Shown: positions 41,710 to 52,114 of the stretch, piece after piece
Layout of the letters: the number at the start of each line of letters is the position of its first letter
Position numbering within the stretch: position 1 is the stretch's first letter
From: an uncultured Acidobacteriaceae bacterium
GTDB taxonomy: Bacteria > Acidobacteriota > Terriglobia > Terriglobales > Acidobacteriaceae
NCBI GenBank assembly: GCA_903849645.1
Contig: CAINJJ010000037.1
Coordinates: forward strand, 1-64,000
DNA length: 64,000 nt
Direction of reading: 5' to 3'
Made by a program: the position numbers and the translations under genes
The notes under the pieces: model-generated
Databases searched by the model: none
What the model was told of the DNA's origin: nothing
The model's input: only the letters and a program-made list of their open reading frames with translations

Positions 41710-43755
41710 ATGAAAATGCCGAAAGATCGGTTGGACTCCTGGAAAGAAGTCGCGAACTACATAGGTAAAGACGTACGCACCGCAATGCGATGGGAGAAAA
41801 CGCGGGGAATGCCCGTGCACCGCATTCCGGGGGGGACACGAAGCAGCGTATATGCGTTCATTTCGGAGTTGGATACCTGGCTCCAGATCAAGGAACCTGA
41901 AACCCGCTCGACGGACCTGGATATCCGCTCCCAAAACGCCGGAGCCCTTTTTAAGAGCGGTGACTGGGGCCAATCCCAAGTCGAGCAGGAAGAGAAGAGG
42001 CCGCAACCGAACAAGAGGAAAGAAGTTTGGAAGGTTTCAGCTCTAGTGCTCCTTCTCGCCGGTGCAACTCTTGCCTTCACCTGGGCCCGAATCCGATCCC
42101 CGTTCGCCTCCCCAAAGCTCCAATTCGGAAACGAGATCCTCCTTACGTCGGACGATTTCTTGAAGCGCGGTCTATTGACGGATGGTCGGGAAATCTACTT
42201 TTCGGAATATCGAGATGCGCGGGCTGTGCTATCCGCCATACCTGCGACTGGCGGCGAGGTTCGCACCCTTCCTGCTCCGGGTGATCGGGCATTTCCGATG
42301 TCAATCTCCCCGGATGGCAGCCACTTGCTGGCTGTGACCTTCGAGGGCGAAGAGAAGGACCGCCCGCTCTGGAGTGTGCCCACCCACAGCGGGACGCCGA
42401 TGCGGGTAGGCGATATCCTTTGCCACAGCGCAGCCTGGTCGCCAAGCGGCAAATTCATTGCCTTCGCCAGAGGCAATTCGGTGTATGTCACCGATTCCGA
42501 GGGGAAATCGCAGGTTGCGCTGGGCAGTTTTGCCGGCATACCGAGAGACCTCCACTGGTGGCCCGACGGGCAAAAACTGCGCCTCCAGGTCCATGATGTA
42601 AATTCCTCCTCCAACGCATTCTGGGATCTGGAGTTCAGCTCCCCCGAGTCTGGCATCGTCACTGACTTGCGCCCACTGCATGTAAACCTGCAAGACTGCT
42701 GCCTGGTCACCTCTGCCGTGTTTGGCGAGTCTGGAATGTCCCTGATCAGCGGGGGGGATCCTGAGACGAACCCGATTCGCATCCTGGCCAGAAAACCCTC
42801 TCTTCTCAGACCTGGGTATACAGTGACGGACGCCTGGGACAAGTCCGGAGCCGTTCAAGAGGTTGCGGTTGATCCCGCGCATCAACGTGTGTATGCCGCA
42901 AGGTCTACCTACGTCCGGTACGAAATGATGCGAATCGACCGCAATTCCAAGAAATACAGCCTGTTTCTGCCAGGCGTGTCGGGGATAGAAGCTGACCTTT
43001 CCCGGACGGGAGGGATGGTTGTCTTCGTACGCATGCTCGAAAGGGAGCTATGGATCGCGAACTCAGACGGCAGCCAAATGAGGCGGCTGAGCCCGGCGTC
43101 CATTTCCGGTGTGGAGTTGCCGAGGTGGTCCCCGGATGGCCAATGGATTGCGTTTATGGCAAAGGAGGAATCGCATCCCTTTCGAATTTACCTGATTCGT
43201 CCTGATGGGACGGGGTTCCACGTTGCATCAGTTGGGAACGACAACCAGGGCGCCCCAACCTGGAGTCCCGACGGTCGCACGCTGTACTACGGCCAGGTTC
43301 GCTGCGAAGAGATGAACAACTGCACAATCAATCAAATTGACATCGGAAGCAGTAAGCAATCGCAAGTCCCCAACTCCAAGGGCCTGACCACCGCCCGAGT
43401 CTCTCCCAATGGCAGGTTTCTCGCGGCCCTGCGCGCGGATCAGCATCAGGTGTACATCTGTGACCCGGCTAGGGGGGACTGGAAACTGCTTGCCTCAGGC
43501 ATGAGCGGCAACGACCTGGCATGGAGCATGGACTCAAGGTTTGTTTACGCTGGTTCAATCAATGAGAATCATCCAACCGTGATGCGCATCCGGGTCCCGG
43601 ACGGTTTCGCGGAGCGGGCTTTTGACTTGACTGAATTCAGCCGTCTTGCAGGTATCCTGCCCACATGGTTCACTGTGACTCCCGACGACTCGTTGATCTT
43701 TGTCCGCATGGCAACCGGCGATCAACTCATTGAAATGGACTATGTGATGAAGTAG
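41710..43755 (+). CDS. HTH, transmembrane and TolB-like beta-propeller protein
   Basis: 681 residues. Residues 7-58 form a MerR/excisionase-like winged helix (RLDSWKEVANYIGKDVRTAMRWEK, then VHRIPGGTRSSVYAFISELDTWL). A single membrane segment lies at about 107-125. The rest has repeated WD40/PD40 blades (AFPMSISPDGSHLLAVT; SAAWSPSGKFIAF; PRWSPDGQWIAFM; PTWSPDGRTLYY). The layout suggests a membrane-bound one-component regulator with an outside sensor and inside DNA-binding domain, a type common in Acidobacteriota. Its target may be the divergent efflux operon. Confidence 0.85.
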   Translation: MKMPKDRLDSWKEVANYIGKDVRTAMRWEKTRGMPVHRIPGGTRSSVYAFISELDTWLQIKEPETRSTDLDIRSQNAGALFKSGDWGQSQVEQEEKRPQPNKRKEVWKVSALVLLLAGATLAFTWARIRSPFASPKLQFGNEILLTSDDFLKRGLLTDGREIYFSEYRDARAVLSAIPATGGEVRTLPAPGDRAFPMSISPDGSHLLAVTFEGEEKDRPLWSVPTHSGTPMRVGDILCHSAAWSPSGKFIAFARGNSVYVTDSEGKSQVALGSFAGIPRDLHWWPDGQKLRLQVHDVNSSSNAFWDLEFSSPESGIVTDLRPLHVNLQDCCLVTSAVFGESGMSLISGGDPETNPIRILARKPSLLRPGYTVTDAWDKSGAVQEVAVDPAHQRVYAARSTYVRYEMMRIDRNSKKYSLFLPGVSGIEADLSRTGGMVVFVRMLERELWIANSDGSQMRRLSPASISGVELPRWSPDGQWIAFMAKEESHPFRIYLIRPDGTGFHVASVGNDNQGAPTWSPDGRTLYYGQVRCEEMNNCTINQIDIGSSKQSQVPNSKGLTTARVSPNGRFLAALRADQHQVYICDPARGDWKLLASGMSGNDLAWSMDSRFVYAGSINENHPTVMRIRVPDGFAERAFDLTEFSRLAGILPTWFTVTPDDSLIFVRMATGDQLIEMDYVMK

Positions 43756-44424
43756 AGCAACAGCCCTTTCGGCAATTGTCTGCTCCGAGAGCGGCCTGAC
43801 TTCTTCGGTCAACTTTGGAATGCCCCGAAGGAATGTCGCCGGGGCCTTCTCCACAAACCCCATCTCCTCACACCATCGGCAGAAAGCTTTCAGGTATCCC
43901 TGAAAGGCTGACTGGCTGGTTTGACCGATGCGGTCAAACTCCCGCTCGGCCTGGCTTCCCCACCTGCCACGCCACTCGTCCAGCTTGTCTGGTGTGATTC
44001 CCTTCACCGACACAATGCCCTCGAACCCGGCCCAGGCATTGATCCGGCTGGCGACCCTGCGGTGGATGGTAGCCGTCTCGCCGCTCCTAAACTTCTGACT
44101 GGCAAGCCAGCGTTCACACGCATCCCCCACCGTGATATTCTTGGCTTTCTCTGCGGCGGTTTCTTCGGCTTTGACGCGTTCGATTTCCAGCAGCTTGACT
44201 TTGGCTGGATCTCGCGCGTCCCGTTCAGCTTGGGCCAGGCGTTCTGCCTGTTCCCAGGATCGGGTCTTGGCGGATACGACGGTGGGCTTTCCGTCGGCGT
44301 AAACGTACAGGGCTTTCCGGCAGCCGCAGCGTTTCCAATAGCGGTCAGCCTTCTTGGGGCAATCAGGAGCGTGGCGAGTGAAAACAGTGACGGTGAGAGA
44401 GGCCGGAGACTTGGTTCTGAGCAC
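43756..44424 (-). pseudogene. Truncated tyrosine-type integrase
   Basis: The frame starts at 44424 and encodes about 220 residues: a CGCRKALYVYADGK start with cysteine-rich segment (PDCPKKADRYWKRCGC), then the core-binding SAM-like domain (TVGDACERWLASQ, WAGFEGIVSVKGITPDKLDEWRGRW, AFQGYLKAFCRWCEEMGFVEKAP). It ends after VRPLSEQTIAERA with antisense of the propeller gene; the catalytic domain with R-H-R-Y is missing. It lies next to nuoJ and marks the right border of the insertion that splits nuo. Confidence 0.85.
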
Positions 44425-44507
44425 ACCGGGCTTGTATTCTCTTGTGAGTTTCTTCTACAAAATGCGCTTTTTCTGCGCTAAGTCCTTTAGTTTGTGAGAA
44501 AGTAACG

Positions 44508-45020
44508 ATGCACCTGATCTTGTTTGCTGTGTTTGCCGGTTTTTGCCTGGTGGGAGCAATCAACCTCCTGATCCAGACACATCCCATCAACAGCGCACTC
44601 TCGCTGATTGTGGTAATGACCTCGCTGGCCGTGCTTTACCTGCTGCTGGGCGCTGAGTTTCTGGCCGCCGCGCAGGTCATTGTCTACGCTGGCGCCATCA
44701 TGGTGCTGTTCACCTTTGTGGTGATGCTGCTCAACGCCAGCCGCGAAGAGCGAACCCTCGGCAGCCGCGCCGCTGCAGCCGTCGGCTTTCCCGCCGTGGT
44801 GGCCATTCTCGGCGTCATCGCCACCATCATCCTGCATGCCCAGGGACTGGGCACGGCTTCACTCAGCGACGGCATCACTTCGACGGAAGACCTGAGCAAG
44901 GTGCTCTTCCACGAGTTGCTGCTGCCCTTTGAGGTCACCTCGGTCCTGATTCTGATCGCCATCCTTGGCGCGGTTGCGCTGGCCCGTCACGGAGACGGAG
45001 AAAGGCCGGAAAGCAAGTGA
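44508..45020 (+). CDS. nuoJ: NADH-quinone oxidoreductase subunit J
   Basis: 170 residues, five membrane segments. It contains the conserved pi-bulge helix ([25 protein letters not shown]) and [14 protein letters not shown] start ([23 protein letters not shown]). NuoJ relays movement from the quinone site to antiporter subunits. It resumes the nuo operon right after the integrase remnant, with about 80 bases of upstream sequence and no strong promoter seen. It overlaps nuoK by 4 bases. Confidence 0.95.
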   Translation: MHLILFAVFAGFCLVGAINLLIQTHPINSALSLIVVMTSLAVLYLLLGAEFLAAAQVIVYAGAIMVLFTFVVMLLNASREERTLGSRAAAAVGFPAVVAILGVIATIILHAQGLGTASLSDGITSTEDLSKVLFHELLLPFEVTSVLILIAILGAVALARHGDGERPESK

Positions 45021-45340
45021 GTTCCCTTTTCTCGCAGGAGATTCCCCTTTCGTGGTTTCTGTTGCTGAGCGCCGCGCTTTTTGCGCTCGGCGTGGTCGGC
45101 TTCCTCATCAAGCGCAATCTCATCACCGTCTTCATGTCCATTGAGCTGATGCTCAATGCGGTCAATCTCTCCTTTGTGACCTTCGCCCACCAGTGGCACG
45201 CGGTGAAGGGCCAGATCTTTGTCTTCTTTGTGATGATGGTGGCCGCGGCGGAAGCTGCCGTGGGCCTGGCCATCATCATCGCCGTCTTCCGCGCCCGTGC
45301 AACCCTGGCCGTCGACCGTATCGACCTGATGAAACTATGA
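45017..45340 (+). CDS. nuoK: NADH-quinone oxidoreductase subunit K
   Basis: 107 residues, GTG start overlapping nuoJ. Three membrane segments with the two buried glutamates of Nuo[16 protein letters not shown] and [18 protein letters not shown]. It links NuoJ to the antiporter-like NuoN. It overlaps nuoL by 4 bases. Confidence 0.96.
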   Translation: MSSLFSQEIPLSWFLLLSAALFALGVVGFLIKRNLITVFMSIELMLNAVNLSFVTFAHQWHAVKGQIFVFFVMMVAAAEAAVGLAIIIAVFRARATLAVDRIDLMKL

Positions 45341-47280
45341 ACGGATACCTTCACCATCTCTGGCTGATTCCGCTGCTGCCTTTTGCCGGGTTCCTGGTCA
45401 ACGGAATCCTGGGCCGCAGGTTGCCCAAGGCGGGTGTGACGGCTGTGGCGCTGATTGCGCCGCTGGCCGCATTCCTGGTCGTCCTCGGCGCCACGCCTGC
45501 ATTCTTCGCCGCAGGCGCAGCCTCGTGGGTGGAGACCTGCCCGCAGCCCTGGATCGTTGCCGGCGCGCTGCATGTCGACTTCAGCTTTGTTCTGGATCAG
45601 CTTTCGCTCGTGATGCTGCTGGTGGTCACAGGCGTGGGCTTTCTCATCCACGTCTACTCCGTGGGCTACATGAAGCACGAAGAGGGCTACTGGCGCTACT
45701 TCAGCTACCTGAACCTCTTCCTGTTCTTCATGACCGTTCTGGTGCTGGCCGGCAACGCGCTGGTGATGTTCGTCGGCTGGGAGGGCGTGGGCCTGGCGTC
45801 GTACCTGCTGATCGGCTTCTACTTTCAGAAGAAGTCCGCCGCGGACGCAGGCAAGAAAGCCTTCATCGTCAACCGCATCGGCGACTTCGGCTTCCTGATC
45901 GCCATGTTCCTGCTGCTGGCCAACTTCGGCACGCTTACTTTTACTGAAATCGGCGCCAAACTGGCCGCCAGCCCCGCATGGCAGGGCGGCGTGCTGACCT
46001 GCATCGCCCTGTGCCTGATGCTGGGCGCGGCCGGCAAGAGCGCGCAGATTCCCCTCTATATCTGGCTGCCGGACGCCATGGAAGGTCCCACCCCGGTCTC
46101 CGCGCTTATCCACGCGGCCACCATGGTCACCGCCGGCGTCTACATGATTGCCCGGACCCACGTGCTGTTTGACCACTCCGCCTTCGCGCTGAGCGTGGTG
46201 GCCATTGTGGGCGCGGCCACGGCCATCTTTGCCGCCACCATCGGCCTGGTGCAGAACGACATCAAGCGAGTGCTGGCCTACTCCACCGTTTCGCAGCTCG
46301 GCTACATGTTCCTGGGACTTGGCGTCGCGGCCTATTCGGCGTCCATCTTCCACCTGATGACTCACGCCTTCTTCAAGGCGCTGCTCTTCCTCGCGGCCGG
46401 CTCGGTGATTCACGGCATGGGCGGCGAGCAGGACCTGCGCAAGATGGGCGGCCTGCGCAAGAAACTGCCGGTCACCTTCGCCGTTACAACCATCGGCGTG
46501 CTGGCCATTGCAGGGTTTCCCCCACTGGCCGGATTCTTCTCCAAGGACGCGATTCTGGCCGCCGCCTTCACACAGGGCCCGGGCGGAAAGCTGCTCTGGG
46601 CCGTCGGCCTCATCACTGCCCTGCTGACGTCGTTCTATATGTTCCGGCTGTGGTATCTGGCCTTCCTCGGCGAGTCGCGCAGCCCCGAGGTTCACCCCCA
46701 TGAGAGCCCCTGGTCGATGCTTGGGCCGCTGGTCATTCTGGCCGGACTCTCCGTAGTGGGCGGCTGGGTCGGTATCGAGCGGTTTGCCGGATTCCTGGCG
46801 CCCTCGGTGGGCGAGAGAGTTGCGGAGGCCGGCGGCAACAGCCTGGAAATCATCCTCATGGTGGTCGCGGTGGCCGTGGCGGCGCTGGGCTGGTTTATCG
46901 CGGACCTGCTTTACCGGCAACGGCCCGCGCGGGCGGCCGAGGTGGCCGCTGCGCTGCCCCTGGGCTACAAGGTTTTGCTGAACAAGTACTACGTGGACGA
47001 GATCTACGCGGCGGTGATCGTCAAGCCGCTGCTGGCAGTGTCGCGGTTCATCCTTGAATGGGTTGTGGACATCGCCATTCTGGGCGGGCTGGCCTGGCTT
47101 CTGGGTGGAGTCGCAACACTCACCGGAGCCATTCTGCAGCGGTGGCAATCGGGCAATCTGCGCTCCTATGCGGCGTGGCTGGCCGCCGGCGCGGCTGCCC
47201 TGCTGCTCTTCCTGCTGGTTCCGTGGACCACGGTGCTGGCCAATCTTCCGGCAATTCACATCGGCATGGCGGGGCGTTAG
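45337..47280 (+). CDS. nuoL: NADH-quinone oxidoreductase subunit L
   Basis: 647 residues from the ATG at 45337, chosen for the ATGA overlap with nuoK; upstream in-frame sequence is the nuoK gene in another frame. MrpA-like antiporter motifs: [19 protein letters not shown] with the TM5 glutamate, [28 protein letters not shown], and [17 protein letters not shown]. The C-terminal lateral helix follows. NuoL pumps protons at the far end of the membrane arm. Confidence 0.96.
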   Translation: MNGYLHHLWLIPLLPFAGFLVNGILGRRLPKAGVTAVALIAPLAAFLVVLGATPAFFAAGAASWVETCPQPWIVAGALHVDFSFVLDQLSLVMLLVVTGVGFLIHVYSVGYMKHEEGYWRYFSYLNLFLFFMTVLVLAGNALVMFVGWEGVGLASYLLIGFYFQKKSAADAGKKAFIVNRIGDFGFLIAMFLLLANFGTLTFTEIGAKLAASPAWQGGVLTCIALCLMLGAAGKSAQIPLYIWLPDAMEGPTPVSALIHAATMVTAGVYMIARTHVLFDHSAFALSVVAIVGAATAIFAATIGLVQNDIKRVLAYSTVSQLGYMFLGLGVAAYSASIFHLMTHAFFKALLFLAAGSVIHGMGGEQDLRKMGGLRKKLPVTFAVTTIGVLAIAGFPPLAGFFSKDAILAAAFTQGPGGKLLWAVGLITALLTSFYMFRLWYLAFLGESRSPEVHPHESPWSMLGPLVILAGLSVVGGWVGIERFAGFLAPSVGERVAEAGGNSLEIILMVVAVAVAALGWFIADLLYRQRPARAAEVAAALPLGYKVLLNKYYVDEIYAAVIVKPLLAVSRFILEWVVDIAILGGLAWLLGGVATLTGAILQRWQSGNLRSYAAWLAAGAAALLLFLLVPWTTVLANLPAIHIGMAGR

Positions 47281-47283
47281 AGA

Positions 47284-48828
47284 ATGACAACGATCGATCA
47301 ATCAATTCTCACCTGGATCCTGCTGGTTCCGCTGGCCGGCGCCCTGCTTGTGGCTTTGGCTCCGGACCGCGGCAAGCTGTCGAACTGGATCGCGCTGCTG
47401 ACCACGCTCGCCACGCTGGGCCTGACGCTACATCTGCCGGCTCATTTCGTCCTCGGTCAGAGCGGCTTCCAGTTTGAGATCAACCGCATCTGGATCGACA
47501 ACCCGGCCATCGCCTATCATGTGGGCGTGGACGGGCTGAGCCTCTGGCTGGTGGTGCTGGTGGGCCTGCTCGCCCCGGTCGGCGTAGTCGCCAGTTGGAA
47601 CGCCATCCAGTCGCGGCGCAAGATCTTCTTCGCTTTGTTTCTGGTGCAGCAGACGGCGATGCTGGGCGTCTTCCTCTCGCTCGACCTGATGGTTTACTAC
47701 GGCTTCTGGGAGCTTTCGCTGGTGCCCATGGCCATCCTCATCGCCATGTATGGCCGCAAGGATGGGCCCAAGGCCGCCCTCAAGTTCTTCCTGTTCACGT
47801 TCATTCCCTCCGCGCCGCTGCTGGTGGCCATCCTGTGGCTCTACGCGCAGACGCACACCTTCGACTTCACCACGCTGCAGATCTACATCACGCATGGACT
47901 GATTCCCGCGGCCCCGCTCTGCTGGGTAGCGCTGGCGTTTCTGTTCGCCTTTGCCGTCAAGGTCCCGGTCTTCCCGCTGCATGGATGGGTGGCTGACACC
48001 TACAGCGAGGCCCCCGTTGCCCTGGCCATGGTAGTCGCCGGCAAGCTCGGCCTCTACTCCATGCTGCGGTTTCACATCGGACTCTTCCCGGAGCAGGCTC
48101 GTGCGGTTGCTCCCTATCTGGTTGCGCTCGCCGTCATCGGCATTCTCTACGGCGCCTGCCTGGCCCTGGTGCAGCGCGACTTCTGGCGTCTGGCCGCCTT
48201 TGCCGCCCTGAGCCACCTCAGCCTCATCACCCTGGGCATCTACGGTCTCACCTTTACTGGCTGGGACGGCGCGGTCTACCAGATTCTCAATCACGGCGTG
48301 GTCGACGGCGCGCTGTTCCTGTTGCTGGGTGCGCTCTACGACCGTTACGCCACCAGCCAGATCAACAGCTATGGCGGGCTGGCCGTGAAGCTGCCACGGA
48401 CCGCCACGGTTTTTGTCATCACCTCTCTGGCCATCATCGGCCTGCCCATGCTCAACGGCTTTGTGGGCGAGTTCCTGATTCTCTCCAGCACCTTTACCGG
48501 CGTCAGCCGCGGCTGGGCCATTGCCGCCACGCTTGGGGTTATCCTGGGCGCGGCGTATATGCTCTGGCTCGTACAGCGCCTCTTCTACGGCCCTGAGAGC
48601 GAACTGGCGCTGTCTCGTCCGCCCGAGGATCTGCACCTGGGCCAGTTGGCGGTGGTGTGGCCGCTGGCGGTGCTCATGCTGGTGATGGGCCTGGCGCCCT
48701 CCCTCTGGCTGCCCTCCATCGAGAAAGGCATTCACCCGCCGAAGCCCAAGAGCGCGGATGCCGCCCTGCCCTACATTGCCACTCAAACCGCATTGCCGAT
48801 TTCGTCTCCCGTGGAGGGCCAGCGGTGA
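47284..48828 (+). CDS. nuoM: NADH-quinone oxidoreductase subunit M
   Basis: 514 residues, 14 membrane segments. Antiporter landmarks: [61 protein letters not shown] and [16 protein letters not shown]. The second proton-pumping subunit. It starts 3 bases after nuoL and overlaps nuoN by 4. Confidence 0.97.
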   Translation: MTTIDQSILTWILLVPLAGALLVALAPDRGKLSNWIALLTTLATLGLTLHLPAHFVLGQSGFQFEINRIWIDNPAIAYHVGVDGLSLWLVVLVGLLAPVGVVASWNAIQSRRKIFFALFLVQQTAMLGVFLSLDLMVYYGFWELSLVPMAILIAMYGRKDGPKAALKFFLFTFIPSAPLLVAILWLYAQTHTFDFTTLQIYITHGLIPAAPLCWVALAFLFAFAVKVPVFPLHGWVADTYSEAPVALAMVVAGKLGLYSMLRFHIGLFPEQARAVAPYLVALAVIGILYGACLALVQRDFWRLAAFAALSHLSLITLGIYGLTFTGWDGAVYQILNHGVVDGALFLLLGALYDRYATSQINSYGGLAVKLPRTATVFVITSLAIIGLPMLNGFVGEFLILSSTFTGVSRGWAIAATLGVILGAAYMLWLVQRLFYGPESELALSRPPEDLHLGQLAVVWPLAVLMLVMGLAPSLWLPSIEKGIHPPKPKSADAALPYIATQTALPISSPVEGQR

Positions 48829-50345
48829 ATCCTGTTCCCGATATCTTCCGTATCCTGCCCGAGGTCATCCTCACCCTGACCGGCGTCGCCGTGATGCTGA
48901 CCGACGCCACCCTGCCTCCCGCGTGGCCGCGCCGCTCGCTCGGCTGGGTTGCGGCCCTTGGAACCACCGTGGCCCTGTGGGCCAGCCTTTGGCAGCTTTC
49001 CCTGCCCACCGGAGCCGGGTACTTTGGCCCGTACGGCACAGTGGAGACCAGCCCGTTCACCGTCTTCTTCCACGTTCTTATCTGCGGCATCGTTCTGGTT
49101 TCCCTGCTTCTCTCGCTTGACACCCTGCCCGAGGACAGCCACCACCAGGGCGAGTACTATGCGCTGATCGTCTTTGGCGCGGTGGGCATGTGCCTGCTGA
49201 CCGGCGCCGTCGAGCTGCTGGTGGTCTTTGTCGCCCTCGAGATCTCGTCCATCGCTACATACGTCCTGGCCGGCTACCGCAAGCAGACGGGCCGCGGTCC
49301 TGAGGCCGCCATCAAGTACTTCCTGCTTGGGTCGTTTGCCACCGGCTTCCTGCTCTATGGCGTGGCCCTGATCTTCGGCGCCACGGGCACCACGCAGATC
49401 TACCAGATTGCCCACCTGCTGCCCGGCGCGCAAAACCAGTCCTTCGTTCTGGCCGGGCTGGGACTGATGCTGGTCGGCATCCTCTTCAAGGTGTCGGCAG
49501 CGCCCTTCCACGTATGGACTCCGGATGTTTACGAAGGCGCGCCGTCGCCGGTCGTCGCCCTCATGTCTACCGCGCCCAAGGCAGCCGCGTTCGCGCTGCT
49601 GCTGCGCGTGGTCTATGAGATGTTTCCCACCTTCCGCTCCGTCTGGTCGCCGCTGCTGTGGGCGATTGCCGTGCTGTCGATGACCGTGGGCAACCTGGTG
49701 GCTTTGCGTCAGCAGAACGTCAAGCGGATGCTGGCTTACTCGTCCATTGCACACGCGGGCTACCTGCTGGCGGCCTTTGCCGGACTGGGCTCGAGCGGGA
49801 TTGCCGCGGCAGCCTTCTACACCGCTGCCTACGCCGCCATGAACGTGGGCATCTTCGCCGTGGTCACGCTGGTGGCCGGGTACGATGAGAAGCTGCCGTT
49901 GATCGAGGACTTCCGCGGCCTTATCTACCGCTCCCCTCTTCTCGGCGGACTGCTGATCTTCTTTCTGGTCTCGCTGGTCGGAATCCCCTTCACGGGCGGA
50001 TTCTTCGGCAAGTTCTACTCCTTCTCGGCCGCTGTAGGCGGCGGCGCGATCTGGCTCGCGATCATTGGGCTGCTCAACTCGGGGCTGGCGGCGGCCTATT
50101 ACCTCCGTCTTGCGCTGGCGGTTGCGAATCGCCCCTTGGAGCAGAAGCCCGCAGCGCCCGCGCCCCAGGTGGGTGTAGCGGTCGGCGCGGCCTTGCTGCT
50201 GGCCGTGGCCGCGACCCTGGTGCTGGGCATTGTTCCGGGCGATGTCCTGCGTGCGGCGCAGGCCGCCGGGCACACCCTGCAGGCCCCGCCCGCGCCAAGC
50301 GCAGCCCCTGGAGCGGCCCTCATGGATCCGCACCAGCTCCCTTAG
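48825..50345 (+). CDS. nuoN: NADH-quinone oxidoreductase subunit N
   Basis: 506 residues from the GTG at 48825 (overlap GTGA with nuoM); the longer upstream frame lies inside nuoM. Antiporter motifs: [64 protein letters not shown] and [18 protein letters not shown]. It closes the operon; its tail is alanine/proline-rich. Confidence 0.96.
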   Translation: MNPVPDIFRILPEVILTLTGVAVMLTDATLPPAWPRRSLGWVAALGTTVALWASLWQLSLPTGAGYFGPYGTVETSPFTVFFHVLICGIVLVSLLLSLDTLPEDSHHQGEYYALIVFGAVGMCLLTGAVELLVVFVALEISSIATYVLAGYRKQTGRGPEAAIKYFLLGSFATGFLLYGVALIFGATGTTQIYQIAHLLPGAQNQSFVLAGLGLMLVGILFKVSAAPFHVWTPDVYEGAPSPVVALMSTAPKAAAFALLLRVVYEMFPTFRSVWSPLLWAIAVLSMTVGNLVALRQQNVKRMLAYSSIAHAGYLLAAFAGLGSSGIAAAAFYTAAYAAMNVGIFAVVTLVAGYDEKLPLIEDFRGLIYRSPLLGGLLIFFLVSLVGIPFTGGFFGKFYSFSAAVGGGAIWLAIIGLLNSGLAAAYYLRLALAVANRPLEQKPAAPAPQVGVAVGAALLLAVAATLVLGIVPGDVLRAAQAAGHTLQAPPAPSAAPGAALMDPHQLP

Positions 50346-50507
50346 CACCACCGTTGAGCTTGTTGCGAATTGCTCCGATCCGGGCCTGAAGGCCTTGAAT
50401 ATCGGACCGGTTTTCAGGGGACTGAACAGGCTGCGGAAAAACTCGATTGGAAGGCTCGAAGTGTCGGGGTACGACTTCAGGCGTTCCGTAAGTGCCCTAT
50501 AATCAAC

Positions 50508-50521
50508 GGGGCGTTAGCCCC
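50508..50521. repeat. Short palindromic intergenic element
   Basis: GGGGCGTTAGCCCC, a 5-bp stem with a 4-base loop, in the 275-base spacer between nuoN and a convergent glycosyltransferase gene. The spacer has no gene; its sequence style resembles dispersed intergenic elements but only one copy is in the window. Confidence 0.4.
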
Positions 50522-50620
50522 TGAGGGATGCCTTGCGGGAATTCCGGTCAATGCAGTGCCTTTTCCCGTAGCCTGTGAAGCCCGCTGCTCCCTCCGGCAG
50601 TGTGAAGGGCAACTGTGGTT

Positions 50621-51844
50621 CTAGCCGGCGCGCAGGCGCTCGGCGGCGCCTGCCTCGAGCACCATCTTCTTGTAGAGTTCGGTAGTCAGGCCCAGCACGT
50701 GCCTGTTGACAAAGTTCTCCAGAACCCAGGCACGGGCCGCCTGGCCCATTCTGCGTCTGCGCGCAGCATTGCGCAGCAGAGCCAGCACCGCCTCGCAAAT
50801 CGCCTCAGGATAGCCGGGAGGAATCAGCAGCCCGGTCACCTCGGGGACGACGGCATCGCGGGAGCCGGTGGAGAGCGTGGTCACAACCGGAATCCCGGTG
50901 GCTGACGCCTCCAGAACCACGTTTGGGAATCCTTCCCGCCAGGTGGGCAAGACCATCACATCCATGGCACGGTAATAAGGCGCGGTATCGCCCACAAACC
51001 CGGTGCAATGAATCCGCGGATGGGAGAGAATCCGCCGTTGCAGACCCTCGCAGAGCGCATCCTCTGAAGCATCAAACCAGCCCACCAGCAAGAGGCGCGC
51101 TCTGGGCTCGGCCACGAGAATCGAGTCGAAGGCGTCCAGCAACTCCGGCAGCCCTTTGTCGCGTGTCAGGCGGCCGACAAATCCAAGCACCAGGTCTTCA
51201 AGCTGCAGACCGAGTTGCTTTCTGATCCGGCGCGGCCCTGGCGAGAATCTCTCCGCATCCACTCCGTTGCTGCTGCCATTGCCAAGCAGGTACAGCTTGC
51301 CGGCCGGCGCCACACCAAGGGCCAGCGACTTCTTCCGCAGGCTTTCGCTGTTACACAGCACCAGATGCGCGCAGGCGGAAGCCATTCTTTCCGCGGCCAG
51401 CAGAATCCGTCGCTTGACGCCGGTACTGGACTCCAGCTTGAGCCCGCGGAGCATATAGACGCGGGTTTGCACCCCGGCGAACTGTGCGGCGAGTGTACCC
51501 AGCAGGCCTGCCTTTGGCGTGCTGAACTCCGTCATATCCGGCTTCAAGCGCCACAGCAGCCACCAGAGCCGGGCCAGAGCGACCAGGTCCGCGAACAGGG
51601 CCACGTCCCGTTCCATCGGTATGGCGATCGAGCGAACGCCCTCCCGGACGGCCGTCTGCTCCAGCAACTCGCCGGGACTGGAGACCAGCGTTACTTCGAA
51701 GCCTGCCTCGCGCAGGGAACGAAGGCGACCGCCGAGATTCAAACAGGTCTGCGCGCTTGTGATACCCACCACGATGCGCGGCGGACGAAGAGCAGCCTTG
51801 CCAAGCGGGCCAAAAGCCGCTTCAGAGGCAATAGAGATCGACAT
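50621..51844 (-). CDS. GT4-family glycosyltransferase
   Basis: 407 residues of the GT-B fold. The N-terminal domain has GGRLRSLREAGFEVTLVSSPG; the C-terminal domain starts LVLGFVGRLTRDKGLPELLDAF and has the E-x7-E nucleotide-sugar motif region (LPTWREGFPNVVLEASATGIPVV). This type acts in polysaccharide or glycolipid synthesis in the cytoplasm. No pathway neighbours define the acceptor. It is divergent from another GT4 gene across a 270-base spacer. Confidence 0.9.
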   Translation of the reverse strand: MSISIASEAAFGPLGKAALRPPRIVVGITSAQTCLNLGGRLRSLREAGFEVTLVSSPGELLEQTAVREGVRSIAIPMERDVALFADLVALARLWWLLWRLKPDMTEFSTPKAGLLGTLAAQFAGVQTRVYMLRGLKLESSTGVKRRILLAAERMASACAHLVLCNSESLRKKSLALGVAPAGKLYLLGNGSSNGVDAERFSPGPRRIRKQLGLQLEDLVLGFVGRLTRDKGLPELLDAFDSILVAEPRARLLLVGWFDASEDALCEGLQRRILSHPRIHCTGFVGDTAPYYRAMDVMVLPTWREGFPNVVLEASATGIPVVTTLSTGSRDAVVPEVTGLLIPPGYPEAICEAVLALLRNAARRRRMGQAARAWVLENFVNRHVLGLTTELYKKMVLEAGAAERLRAG

Positions 51845-52114
51845 TCGAGGGCCCTCGCTCCGGGCAATCTCCAGCAGGGCTCATGGGAGCCGCTGTGAAA
51901 GTTGCGCACAACGCCGGGGTGAAGGTCGAGCATTGGAGCAGGCCGAAAGTGATACTCAGGGGTGCGATTCACTCGAGAATTCACGACCCTGTTTGTTTAC
52001 TCAGGAGAATGAGAAAACTCTAACACTCTTCAAGACCTTGTGGAACGTCTGTGGAGAAATTATTTTCAATTGAATCCTGGCATATACTCGGCTTACTCAA
52101 CAACAGGACCATCC

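Noticed and set aside
43555-43755. C-terminal end of the integrase frame
   Set aside because: These codons are antisense to the propeller gene and do not match integrase sequence; only the part upstream of about 43756 is treated as the remnant.
44935-47301. 788-codon minus-strand frame opposite nuoL
   Set aside because: Histidine/glutamine/arginine-rich shadow of nuoK-nuoL with no family likeness.
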